Positions 7,421 to 13,704 of a stretch of 52,682 nt of DNA are shown one piece after another. The stretch covers positions 1 to 52,682 of the forward strand of contig MFZK01000017.1 of the NCBI GenBank assembly GCA_001789395.1. The letters run 5' to 3'. Under the pieces are notes generated by a model. The model saw only the letters and a list, made by a program, of their open reading frames with translations. It had not been told where the DNA came from and ran no database searches. Both the position numbers and the translations under genes were made by a program. Source of the stretch: Candidatus Roizmanbacteria bacterium RIFCSPHIGHO2_02_FULL_37_13b. GTDB taxonomy: Bacteria > Patescibacteriota > Microgenomatia > UBA1406 > HO2-37-13b. Position 1 is the stretch's first letter. The number at the start of each line of letters is the position of its first letter.

Positions 7421-9772
7421 ATGAATTCTATAGCTTTACGTATAATATTATCGGTTTTGATATGTTTTAATATAGTATTTTATCCTCTTTCAATATATTC
7501 ACAGGAAGTCGAACCAACACCAACTATAGATGAATCACCTACGCCTACGACGGTTGTTGAAAGTACGCCAACACCATTTTCAGAATTCGTTGACCTATCA
7601 CCTACTCCGGTTGATGAGATAACGCCAATAGTTGATATCACTCCGACCCCGACAATACCACTTGACGCTGATCTACAAATCGTCAATAGTGGCGATGATA
7701 CAAGCGTAAGTGCGACAGACAGCAGCAGTCTAACTGTAAATATAGAAAGCACCAATAGCGCTCAAGTAGATAATTCTGTGAATCATGACGTAAATACGGG
7801 TGATAACATTTCCGACAATCCTGTCTCAAACTCAGATGTCAAAACAGGCGAGGCTAAATCAGATGTTGTTATAGTTAATGAAGTCAATCAAGCTATAGTC
7901 GGAGGTGAAATCACTCCTGTTTTAGTCAATATCACAGAGGATCATCAAGGAGAGATAGATTTATCGATGATTCAACCATGTCTTGATAAATTATTCGGAT
8001 CAGAAGGTCAACAATCATATATCGTCAATACAGGTGACAATGTTGACATTCAAAATGATAAAAAGGAAACTACGGATACAACTATCACTGTAAATAACGA
8101 CGCGACAATTAATAATGATGTTAAGGTAAAGATCAACACCGGATCAAACGATGTCAACGGATTAAATGCTTCCCTTACTACAGGCGATGCTCAATCAAAT
8201 GTATTTATCTATAATGGAGCAAATACAACGCTTGTAGGTGATTGTAACATTTTTACAATAATCAATCTTTTTAAAGATCAAAATGGAAACATCATTCTTC
8301 CCTATGAACTTGGTATGACCGAGCTTGATTCCGGGTTGCCGGCTATATACTACAAATTAGATGTCACAAATTCCGGTGATAATCTTGATATAAATCAACA
8401 ATCATCAACTAATGATTCAACAACAATTGATACTCAAAACAATGCTGATGTCACAAGCAATGTCAATTCTGACGTCAATACCGGCGGTAATCAGATTTCA
8501 GGTATCTGGAATGGACTCATTTCGACGGGAAATGCCACTTCAACAGTCAAAATGGTTGATGCCATCAACACGACAATTGTCGGTGACCGATGGATGATGC
8601 TAAAAATTAATATTTTGGGTAATTGGTCGGGCAATATCATCGGCTTTGATGGCCCATATATTCGAGGTGAGAACTACATTATTCTTTTTTTCAGAATTCC
8701 TGCGAGTGATGGATCGGGCAACGCGCAATCAACTAATATCGTAAACAGTGGCGATAATTTATCGCTTGATCAAATAAATGAATATTCAAACACTCTTAAA
8801 GTCAATACAAATAATACCGCATCCGTGACAAACAATGTCGACGTCACCGCAAATAGCGGAAATAACCAAGTGTCAGGCATAAATACTTCGCTTAAAACAG
8901 GAGATGCCACCTCAAATATCAGCATTTTCAATTTCTTGAATACGACCATAATCGGCAATAATTGGTACTTTGCCATAATAAATATCTTTGATAACTTTGT
9001 TGGCGATATAATCTTTCCTCGTCCTGACCTTGCTATAGCAAAATTTGTTGATAAAACTACTGCCTTGAAAAATGATCAACTGACATATACGATCAAATAT
9101 GCTAATATAGGGCGATACTATGCCAATAAAACGGTTTTGACTGATGTATTACCTCAAGATGTAGAATTCGTCACATCTTTACCTGCTCCAACCATTAATG
9201 GAAATAACTTATCTTTTTCTTTAGGACGACTAAAACCAGGATCTGTCGGTGAAATTTCGATTCAGGTAAAAGTAAAAGATATTGATGCATCATTTGATTT
9301 GATAAACAATGCCATAATCAAGACTGATACACCGGAATCAGATAAATCAAATAATAGTTCATCTGCCGTGACTAAGATAAGTTTCGCACCACCGCAAATA
9401 CAAACAAATGACAATGCCAATAATAATAATTCAGGTAATTCTTCAAACCAAAATAATCAATCGACGTCTACACCATCTAGTCAATCTAGTACGACTAATA
9501 TCATTCCGACACCAACTGAGATGCCGGTAATTGATACAAAAATCCCGGCTCCTTTATCTTACATCCGTTATTTATCAAAAACTAAGGAAAATCCGGCAGA
9601 AATCAATCAAGGATCAATTTTGGCTATTTCGGATAAAAACAATTGCGGGTTTATGTGTATGTTACGCAGTCTATTTTATAAGTACTGGATAATACCTGTG
9701 TTGTCATTGCTTTTGGTACCTTTAATTAGAAAAAGATACAAACTTAAAAAAATTACCTCCCGAAAAACCTGA
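7421..9772 (+). CDS. Secreted surface repeat protein 3 with DUF11 domain and C-terminal anchor
   Basis: A 783-residue protein. It has a signal peptide (1 to about 28), a Thr/Pro-rich segment with repeated PTP motifs (31-78), and four units of about 113-125 residues starting at (I/V)xN(S/T)GD near 87, 201, 315 and 440. Each unit carries NTGxN and (K/S)TG(D/E/N)A motifs and ends NxTxIG or similar. A DUF11-type beta-sandwich follows (about 536-655, DLAIAKFVDKTTAL to NNSSSAV), then an Asn/Ser/Thr linker, a transmembrane helix (about 755-769) and a strongly basic tail. DUF11 domains are typical of large cell-surface proteins. The repeats are homologous in pattern to those of the two genes before it, but this gene has its own promoter after a terminator. 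Its 3' end overlaps the convergent small secreted gene by 20 nt. Function unknown. Confidence 0.82.
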   Translation: MNSIALRIILSVLICFNIVFYPLSIYSQEVEPTPTIDESPTPTTVVESTPTPFSEFVDLSPTPVDEITPIVDITPTPTIPLDADLQIVNSGDDTSVSATDSSSLTVNIESTNSAQVDNSVNHDVNTGDNISDNPVSNSDVKTGEAKSDVVIVNEVNQAIVGGEITPVLVNITEDHQGEIDLSMIQPCLDKLFGSEGQQSYIVNTGDNVDIQNDKKETTDTTITVNNDATINNDVKVKINTGSNDVNGLNASLTTGDAQSNVFIYNGANTTLVGDCNIFTIINLFKDQNGNIILPYELGMTELDSGLPAIYYKLDVTNSGDNLDINQQSSTNDSTTIDTQNNADVTSNVNSDVNTGGNQISGIWNGLISTGNATSTVKMVDAINTTIVGDRWMMLKINILGNWSGNIIGFDGPYIRGENYIILFFRIPASDGSGNAQSTNIVNSGDNLSLDQINEYSNTLKVNTNNTASVTNNVDVTANSGNNQVSGINTSLKTGDATSNISIFNFLNTTIIGNNWYFAIINIFDNFVGDIIFPRPDLAIAKFVDKTTALKNDQLTYTIKYANIGRYYANKTVLTDVLPQDVEFVTSLPAPTINGNNLSFSLGRLKPGSVGEISIQVKVKDIDASFDLINNAIIKTDTPESDKSNNSSSAVTKISFAPPQIQTNDNANNNNSGNSSNQNNQSTSTPSSQSSTTNIIPTPTEMPVIDTKIPAPLSYIRYLSKTKENPAEINQGSILAISDKNNCGFMCMLRSLFYKYWIIPVLSLLLVPLIRKRYKLKKITSRKT

Positions 9773-10214
9773 ACTTTAACCGATTGAATATACTTTGAAT
9801 TTGATTGTGAATATAATCACTTAAACTCGTAGTCTTAATTTTGTCTATATATGAGATAGTATCTGTGTTTAAAACGATATTATTTTTTTTTGATTCGTCG
9901 GTTGCTTGGGTTTGCGTTGTATAATTTCCGTTCTTATATTCAACAGAGTATAACCCGGGCTTATCACTTTCAACAATTTTTTTTTGACCATTAACATCGA
10001 CTTCTATTCTTGTTTTGGTTGTACCTGATTCTTTTTTTTCAACTTTTCCATTATTTTCGATAGTTACACTCTGACTACTTTGAGAATTTACATTAGTTTG
10101 AACTTGTACCTGTCCACTGCCTTGCTGAGTTACTTTTGTCTCAATTTTATTTGTCGCAGTTTCTGAAACCAGAAACAGAGGTAATAAAAAAATTGGTGAT
10201 AGCTGCTTTTTCAT
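9753..10214 (-). CDS. Small secreted Asn/Gln/Thr-rich protein directly after tRNA-Val
   Basis: The chosen start gives 153 residues. A signal-peptide-like N-terminus (KKQLSPIFLLPLFLVS) is followed by a hydrophilic body rich in Q, N, T, K and V (TKVTQQGSGQVQVQTN...) and a basic C-terminus (FNRLKFRFFGR). No family is recognised. The frame extends upstream into the tRNA gene, but that part is tRNA sequence, so the ATG at 10214 is the real start. Only two bases separate the tRNA 3' end (10217) from this ATG, and there is no usable ribosome site outside the tRNA. After tRNA 3' processing the mRNA would be nearly leaderless. It faces, and slightly overlaps, repeat protein 3, and may belong to the same surface system. 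Confidence 0.65.
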   Translation of the reverse strand: MKKQLSPIFLLPLFLVSETATNKIETKVTQQGSGQVQVQTNVNSQSSQSVTIENNGKVEKKESGTTKTRIEVDVNGQKKIVESDKPGLYSVEYKNGNYTTQTQATDESKKNNIVLNTDTISYIDKIKTTSLSDYIHNQIQSIFNRLKFRFFGR

Positions 10215-10216
10215 AG

Positions 10217-10288
10217 TGGCCGCTGGAGGATTTGAACCTCCGACATCTGCAATGTGAATGCAGCGCTCTACCACTGAGCTAAACGGCC
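10217..10288 (-). tRNA. tRNA-Val (anticodon CAC)
   Basis: A complete 72-nt cloverleaf on the minus strand. The acceptor is GGCCGTT/AGCGGCC with one G-U pair and discriminator A; the D-arm is AGCTC...GAGC. The anticodon stem CTGCA/TGCAG holds loop TTCACAT, so the anticodon is CAC for GUG codons. The T-arm is GGAGG-TTCAAAT-CCTCC. No 3' CCA is encoded. A secreted-protein ATG follows 2 nt after the discriminator base. Confidence 0.95.
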
Positions 10289-10293
10289 ATACA

Positions 10294-10341
10294 GCACCCT
10301 TCCTGCCTGCAGGTGCAGGTCTTCTATTGAGCTACGGGTGC
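10294..10341 (-). pseudogene. Degenerate tRNA-like element
   Basis: On the minus strand a 48-nt unit starts GCACCCGTAGCTCAAT, like a tRNA acceptor plus D-arm, and ends GGGTGC, which pairs perfectly with GCACCC. Between them lies one CCTGC/GCAGG hairpin in place of the anticodon and T arms. It starts inside the last codons of the GIY-YIG gene, whose stop TAG lies in the D-arm-like part. It is a tRNA remnant or a tRNA-derived small structured RNA. Confidence 0.5.
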
Positions 10342-10598
10342 TCCGCTTTTAAAAAATAATTTTTTAATATTCTCCGCAAATAATTTCTTCCCCATTGAGT
10401 TTTAAAGAATTTTTCTCTTGATGTTGCATCTTGTTGATTTAAATACGCCTCATAATAAATGACTTTCCAAGGTATTTTATATTTTGTACTATCAACTTCT
10501 CTATGATTATGTTCTTGGAGTCTTCTTTTAAGATTGTCTGTATACCCTTTATAAAGACTCTTATCTTTTAAACTCTCTAAAACATAGGTATAATACAT
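10332..10598 (-). CDS. Small GIY-YIG nuclease-domain protein
   Basis: 88 residues that are almost entirely the single-domain GIY-YIG fold (UPF0213/YhbQ-like). They carry YYTYVLES (GIY equivalent), LYKGYTDNLKRRLQEH (YIG equivalent plus the conserved Arg), an acidic residue in the TSREKFFK stretch, and WGRNYL. The domain makes nicks or breaks in DNA; stand-alone copies are numerous in Patescibacteria and their role is unclear. A TTG at 10607 would add MLN; the ATG at 10598 matches the usual family start (MYY-x-Y-V-L). The gene lies between tRNA-like sequences on both sides: hairpin repeat A ends 9 nt before its ATG, and its stop codon falls in the degenerate tRNA-like element. This arrangement recalls endonucleases that home to tRNA genes. 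Confidence 0.85.
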   Translation of the reverse strand: MYYTYVLESLKDKSLYKGYTDNLKRRLQEHNHREVDSTKYKIPWKVIYYEAYLNQQDATSREKFFKTQWGRNYLRRILKNYFLKAEHP

Positions 10599-10607
10599 AT
10601 TTAACAA

Positions 10608-10673
10608 CGCTCTTCACCCGCGCAAATTTCATATATACTGTATTGAAATTTGAACGGGTAAACCACTGAGCTA
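10608..10673 (-). repeat. 66-bp tRNA-like hairpin repeat, copy A
   Basis: Identical over 66 bp to copy B, exactly 120 bp away. On the minus strand it reads TAGCTCAGTGG (the same as the D-arm of the nearby tRNA-Val) and then folds into nested stems GCTC/GAGC, ACCCG/CGGGT and CAAATTTCA/TGAAATTTG around a 12-nt loop. It would form the leader of the GIY-YIG gene. Confidence 0.8.
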
Positions 10674-10725
10674 CGGATCAATAACATTAATTATAACGAA
10701 CTAAACATCTAGTTAAACTCTACTT

Positions 10726-10800
10726 GCCGCTCTTCACCCGCGCAAATTTCATATATACTGTATTGAAATTTGAACGGGTAAACCACTGAGCTAAACGGCC
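10726..10800 (-). repeat. 66-bp tRNA-like hairpin repeat, copy B (core 10728-10793)
   Basis: Same 66-bp core as copy A. Here the flanks add an acceptor-like stem: GCCGTT (10799-10794) pairs with AGCGGC (10731-10726), closely copying the acceptor of tRNA-Val. Anticodon and T arms are replaced by the long hairpin, so it cannot decode. It may be a tRNA-derived element or a small structured RNA. Confidence 0.7.
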
Positions 10801-10816
10801 TACCCTCCAAATTCTA

Positions 10817-10845
10817 TTGTTATTTTACCAGAATTTAGCTAGAAT
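10817..10845 (+). promoter_or_regulatory. lepB promoter, leaderless geometry
   Basis: TTGTTA (10817-10822), 17-nt spacer, TAGAAT (10840-10845), then 8 nt to the ATG at 10854. Transcription should start at or within a base or two of the start codon. Confidence 0.7.
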
Positions 10846-10853
10846 CATAAGTT

Positions 10854-11462
10854 ATGGATCTTTTAAAAAAGGTTATCGAGTTTGTCATGGATATTCTGGA
10901 AACTGTGGTCTTTGTCGGCTCACTTTTCATCGTCAGCTACCTCTTTTTAATTGCTCCAAACCAGGTCAAAGGTGCTTCGATGGAACCAACTTTTGATTCG
11001 GGTGATTATATATTAACAAGCAAAATTTCTTATAAATTTTCTCATCCAAAAAAAGGAGATATTATCGTATTTGCATCCTTGAGAAATAAGGACATTGATT
11101 ATATAAAAAGAATTATTGGCATCCCGGGAGATAGAATAGTTATTAAAGATAATGAAGTTTACTTAAATGGCAATCTGATCAAAGAAGACTACATATCAGC
11201 AAAAACAACTATATTTGAAAGCGGTTTTATGAAGAATAACGTCGAGGTTACCGTACCGGAAGATTATTTATATGTCATGGGCGACAATCGACCTCGTTCC
11301 TCAGACTCAAGAGATTTTGGATTTATTCCAGCGACCAATGTCATTGGAAAAGTCATTTATCGCTATTTTCCTTTTAATAAATTGGGCGGAGTCAAAAACC
11401 CATTTCAAAGTATAATATTGCAGTATTTATTATCTGACAAACAAATCATTAATCTTTTTTAA
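10854..11462 (+). CDS. lepB: Signal peptidase I
   Basis: A 202-residue type I signal peptidase. One N-terminal membrane anchor (about 15-35) is followed by the catalytic serine S42 in GASMEPT and the general-base lysine K85 in YIKRIIG. The conserved GDNRPRSSDSRDFG box follows. It cleaves Sec signal peptides on the outer face of the membrane, so the four secreted proteins immediately upstream are obvious substrates. Only one membrane segment is present, as in Gram-positive-type enzymes. It has its own promoter 8 nt before the ATG. Its 3' end overlaps the convergent ParB-like gene by 33 nt; the residues after about 190 are less conserved and may be a tail. Confidence 0.95.
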   Translation: MDLLKKVIEFVMDILETVVFVGSLFIVSYLFLIAPNQVKGASMEPTFDSGDYILTSKISYKFSHPKKGDIIVFASLRNKDIDYIKRIIGIPGDRIVIKDNEVYLNGNLIKEDYISAKTTIFESGFMKNNVEVTVPEDYLYVMGDNRPRSSDSRDFGFIPATNVIGKVIYRYFPFNKLGGVKNPFQSIILQYLLSDKQIINLF

Positions 11463-11972
11463 GACTTGAGTAGTCTTGTCTAAATTACCTCTTACCTGAA
11501 TGATTATTTTTGCTCTAACTCTTGTTTGGATAAATTCTATCTCCAAATATGGATCGACTTTTTTAAATAGATCGATAATATTTTGCCTAACTTCAGTTGA
11601 AAGTTTTTCTCCTTTGGGATCAATTTTGTAAATGTGTTGTCTTACTAAATCCTCAGTCTGCATCGTTGATAAATCATTCGTTAAAATTTTCTCATAAATA
11701 TGAATCAAAGTATTTTCGTTTTTGATTCTTGAGAGAATGATTAAATGTGTTATCGAAATAGTCTTTGATAAATAACCCTCGATAACAATATCGGGCAATC
11801 GTAGGACTCTTAGAAGTTGACAAATTTTCGATGGTGATTCTGAAAGAAGTCGACTTATATCGACTATTCGAAGACTTTTATCATTTTTCAATGCAAGTAT
11901 CAATGAAGCTTTTTCAAAAACATTATTTTCGTTTTTGATTTTATTGATAATTACCTCAACATCTTCATTCAT
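11430..11972 (-). CDS. ParB/KorB-like helix-turn-helix protein
   Basis: 180 residues. The N-terminal half resembles the ParB central DNA-binding region: an ALxLAL-type helix, then a helix-turn-helix at about 36-60 (IVDISRLLSESPSKICQLLRVL), followed by helices (ISITHLIILSRI). The N-terminal CTP-binding ParB/sulfiredoxin-like domain is missing. A C-terminal basic beta-rich part (TRVRAKIIIQVRG) is unlike classical ParB dimerisation domains. It could be a shortened partition or nucleoid-occlusion (Noc-like) factor or a transcription factor. It lies 34 nt after rpmA on the same strand and is probably transcribed with the ribosomal genes. The only nearby -10-like sequence (TACAAT) is 3 nt from the ATG. 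Confidence 0.6.
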   Translation of the reverse strand: MNEDVEVIINKIKNENNVFEKASLILALKNDKSLRIVDISRLLSESPSKICQLLRVLRLPDIVIEGYLSKTISITHLIILSRIKNENTLIHIYEKILTNDLSTMQTEDLVRQHIYKIDPKGEKLSTEVRQNIIDLFKKVDPYLEIEFIQTRVRAKIIIQVRGNLDKTTQVLKKINDLFVR

Positions 11973-12006
11973 GGCATTGTAAAGCGGAGAAAGATAAATA
12001 TCTTAA

Positions 12007-12261
12007 TTATTGACGAGGAACTACACTCACATACTGTTTATCATCACGTTTCTTAAACTGGACAATCCCATCCACAACAGCATATATTGTATAATCTCGA
12101 CCAAGTCTTGTCCCCTCTCCGGCCTGGCATTTAGTTCCTCTCTGGCGAATGATAACGTTTCCTACCTTGGCTTTTTGATTTCCATAAATCTTTACGCCTA
12201 ATCTTTTAGAGACGCTGTCCTTATTTCCCCGCGTTGTTTTTTGTGATTTAGTATGGGCCAT
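12007..12261 (-). CDS. rpmA: 50S ribosomal protein bL27
   Basis: 84 residues with the typical bL27 body: AHTKSQKTTRGNKDSVSKRLGVK, then GNVIIRQRGTKCQAGEGTRLGRDYTIYA and VQFKKR. bL27 lies near the peptidyl-transferase centre. The mature-like N-terminus needs no processing peptidase. It follows rplU after a 43-nt gap that contains a heptamer tandem repeat, the usual rplU-rpmA order. No long extension is present. Confidence 0.97.
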   Translation of the reverse strand: MAHTKSQKTTRGNKDSVSKRLGVKIYGNQKAKVGNVIIRQRGTKCQAGEGTRLGRDYTIYAVVDGIVQFKKRDDKQYVSVVPRQ

Positions 12262-12270
12262 ATCTAGTTA

Positions 12271-12298
12271 TGAAACATGAAGCATGAAACTTGAAACA
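12271..12298. repeat. Heptamer tandem repeat between rplU and rpmA
   Basis: Four 7-bp units: TGAAACA, TGAAGCA, TGAAACT, TGAAACA. Confidence 0.85.
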
Positions 12299-12304
12299 TT
12301 TTTT

Positions 12305-12613
12305 TTAAATTTTTAATATCTTTATTTTTGATAACTTGGCTCGAAAACCTTTGACTTTGTGATAACGAGTTTTGGATTTAAACCGAGCCACTCTGACTTT
12401 ATCACCCTTCAGGTTTTGAAGAACCTGAACTGAAACTTTTGACTTTGCATTTGGTGTTCCTAAGTCCAACTTTGCTCCATCATCGTCACTTATCAGCAAT
12501 GTTTCGAGTTCGATCTTTTCACCCTCCTTTTTGTTTAAGTTATCAACATATATCTCTTCTCCCTCACGGACAAAATATTGCTTATTACCTGATTTAATTA
12601 CTGCGAATGTCAT
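12305..12613 (-). CDS. rplU: 50S ribosomal protein bL21
   Basis: 102 residues from the chosen start: TFAVIKSGNKQYFVREG, a GEKIELETLL strand, and the RNA-binding C-terminus (VARFKSKTRYHKVKGFRAKLSKIKILKI). bL21 binds 23S rRNA. A longer frame starts at 12637 (adding MILFIIEK), but that ATG lies upstream of the -10 hexamer TATAAT at 12621-12626. The ATG at 12613 fits both the family and the promoter. The mRNA would be leaderless, and it continues into rpmA. Confidence 0.96.
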   Translation of the reverse strand: MTFAVIKSGNKQYFVREGEEIYVDNLNKKEGEKIELETLLISDDDGAKLDLGTPNAKSKVSVQVLQNLKGDKVRVARFKSKTRYHKVKGFRAKLSKIKILKI

Positions 12614-12620
12614 TTTCTCT

Positions 12621-12649
12621 ATTATAAACAATATCACAAGGTTTCACAA
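12621..12649 (-). promoter_or_regulatory. rplU-rpmA promoter, leaderless geometry
   Basis: On the minus strand: TTGTGA (12649-12644), 17-nt spacer, perfect TATAAT (12626-12621), then 7 nt to the ATG. This promoter decides the rplU start. Confidence 0.8.
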
Positions 12650-12669
12650 CTGAAATTGAAGTCAATTCA

Positions 12670-13704
12670 TCATAGAGAAAGGCAGAGTCCCAACATAATT
12701 AGGGTTGATACTATCGAAGAACCACCATATGAAATCAAGGGTAATGCTATTCCGGTGATCGGCAACATTCCCAAATTCATGCCTATATTGATGACTATTG
12801 ATGAAAAAATCATAAATACAACGCCATATAAAAACATATAGGTAAATCGACTATCAGAGCGCTTTTCTGCTTTTTTTACTAATCGATAAATAAGCAGCCC
12901 ATATAAAATAATTACTGTCAAACCACCAATGAAACCAAATTGTTCTGTCAAAGAAGCGAATGCAAAATCGGTATGATATTCCGGTAAAAAAAGGTAGCGT
13001 GCTTGAGTACCCAAACCTAATCCTCTACCCATAAATCCTCCTGAACCAACTGTTATCACTGATTGAATAAGGTTATAAGCTATTCCTTGAGTATCTATTT
13101 CGGGATTAACGAAGCTGATGATTCTATTTTTCTGGTAATCCTTTAAGAAATGCCAAAAAATGGGCAGACATATCAGACTGATTGCTGATATTGAAAGAAA
13201 ATTTCTGATGGAAAAACCTGCTAAATATAGAAGTCCGAAGAATGCTGAAGTATAAATTAGTGCATTTCCTAAATCCGGTTGCTTAAATATGATTAATGTT
13301 GGAATAAGAAACAGGAGAAAATATTTCCACCACTGATGTACACTTCCAGGCCTTTTTTTTGAGAATACTTCACATATAAAAATTAAGAAAAAAACTTTAA
13401 AGAATTCTGACGGTTGAAATTGAAAAAAATATAAATCTATCCAACGTCGACTACCTCTTACCAAAGACCCAAAAATAAAAGTTAATATCAGTAAAAATAA
13501 AGAAATTATATATATCGCTCGTGCATTTAGCCTAAAAAAACTTAGTCCTAAAAAATAGAATACAAATAGCAATCCATAACCAAAAAAGAAAAAAATTAAT
13601 TGGTTGCCAAAAAGATCCTTTTTTGTTCCAAGAATCGTGAATAGACTAAAAATTGCAAGTCCAACTGTCGAAATAAACATCCAAATATCGAAACTTCTTT
13701 TCAT
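12670..13704 (-). CDS. rodA: SEDS-family peptidoglycan polymerase (RodA-like)
   Basis: 344 residues, about ten membrane helices. SEDS signatures include RGSRRWIDL-x-x-FQFQPSEFFK, QPDLGNALIY, the VGSGGFMGRGLG-x-G loop, FLPEYHTDFAF-x-x-L-x-EQFGF, and GMLPITGIALPLISYGGSS near the end. SEDS proteins polymerise lipid II with a class B PBP; RodA works in elongation and FtsW in division. The window has a second SEDS gene inside the dcw cluster (25002-26096), so this one is more likely RodA. That assignment is by context, not by motif. It begins one base after the ileS stop codon and is surely co-transcribed with it. No PBP2 partner lies next to it. Confidence 0.85.
   Translation of the reverse strand: MKRSFDIWMFISTVGLAIFSLFTILGTKKDLFGNQLIFFFFGYGLLFVFYFLGLSFFRLNARAIYIISLFLLILTFIFGSLVRGSRRWIDLYFFQFQPSEFFKVFFLIFICEVFSKKRPGSVHQWWKYFLLFLIPTLIIFKQPDLGNALIYTSAFFGLLYLAGFSIRNFLSISAISLICLPIFWHFLKDYQKNRIISFVNPEIDTQGIAYNLIQSVITVGSGGFMGRGLGLGTQARYLFLPEYHTDFAFASLTEQFGFIGGLTVIILYGLLIYRLVKKAEKRSDSRFTYMFLYGVVFMIFSSIVINIGMNLGMLPITGIALPLISYGGSSIVSTLIMLGLCLSL

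Noticed and set aside
10215-10274. Upstream extension of the small secreted protein through the tRNA (start at 10274)
   Set aside because: The extra 20 residues are translated tRNA-Val sequence; the signal peptide begins at 10214.
10608-10800. CRISPR array
   Set aside because: Only two repeat copies, 66 bp each with a 54-bp gap, with tRNA-like content and no cas genes.
10726-10800. A second functional tRNA
   Set aside because: Acceptor and D-arm sequence resemble tRNA-Val, but there is no anticodon arm or proper T-arm; a long hairpin replaces them.
12614-12637. Longer bL21 start at 12637
   Set aside because: It would lie upstream of the -10 hexamer, and the added residues are not part of the ribosomal protein family.
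12656-12841. Small plus-strand frame over the end of the SEDS gene
   Set aside because: It overlaps the conserved C-terminus of a well-supported membrane protein on the other strand.
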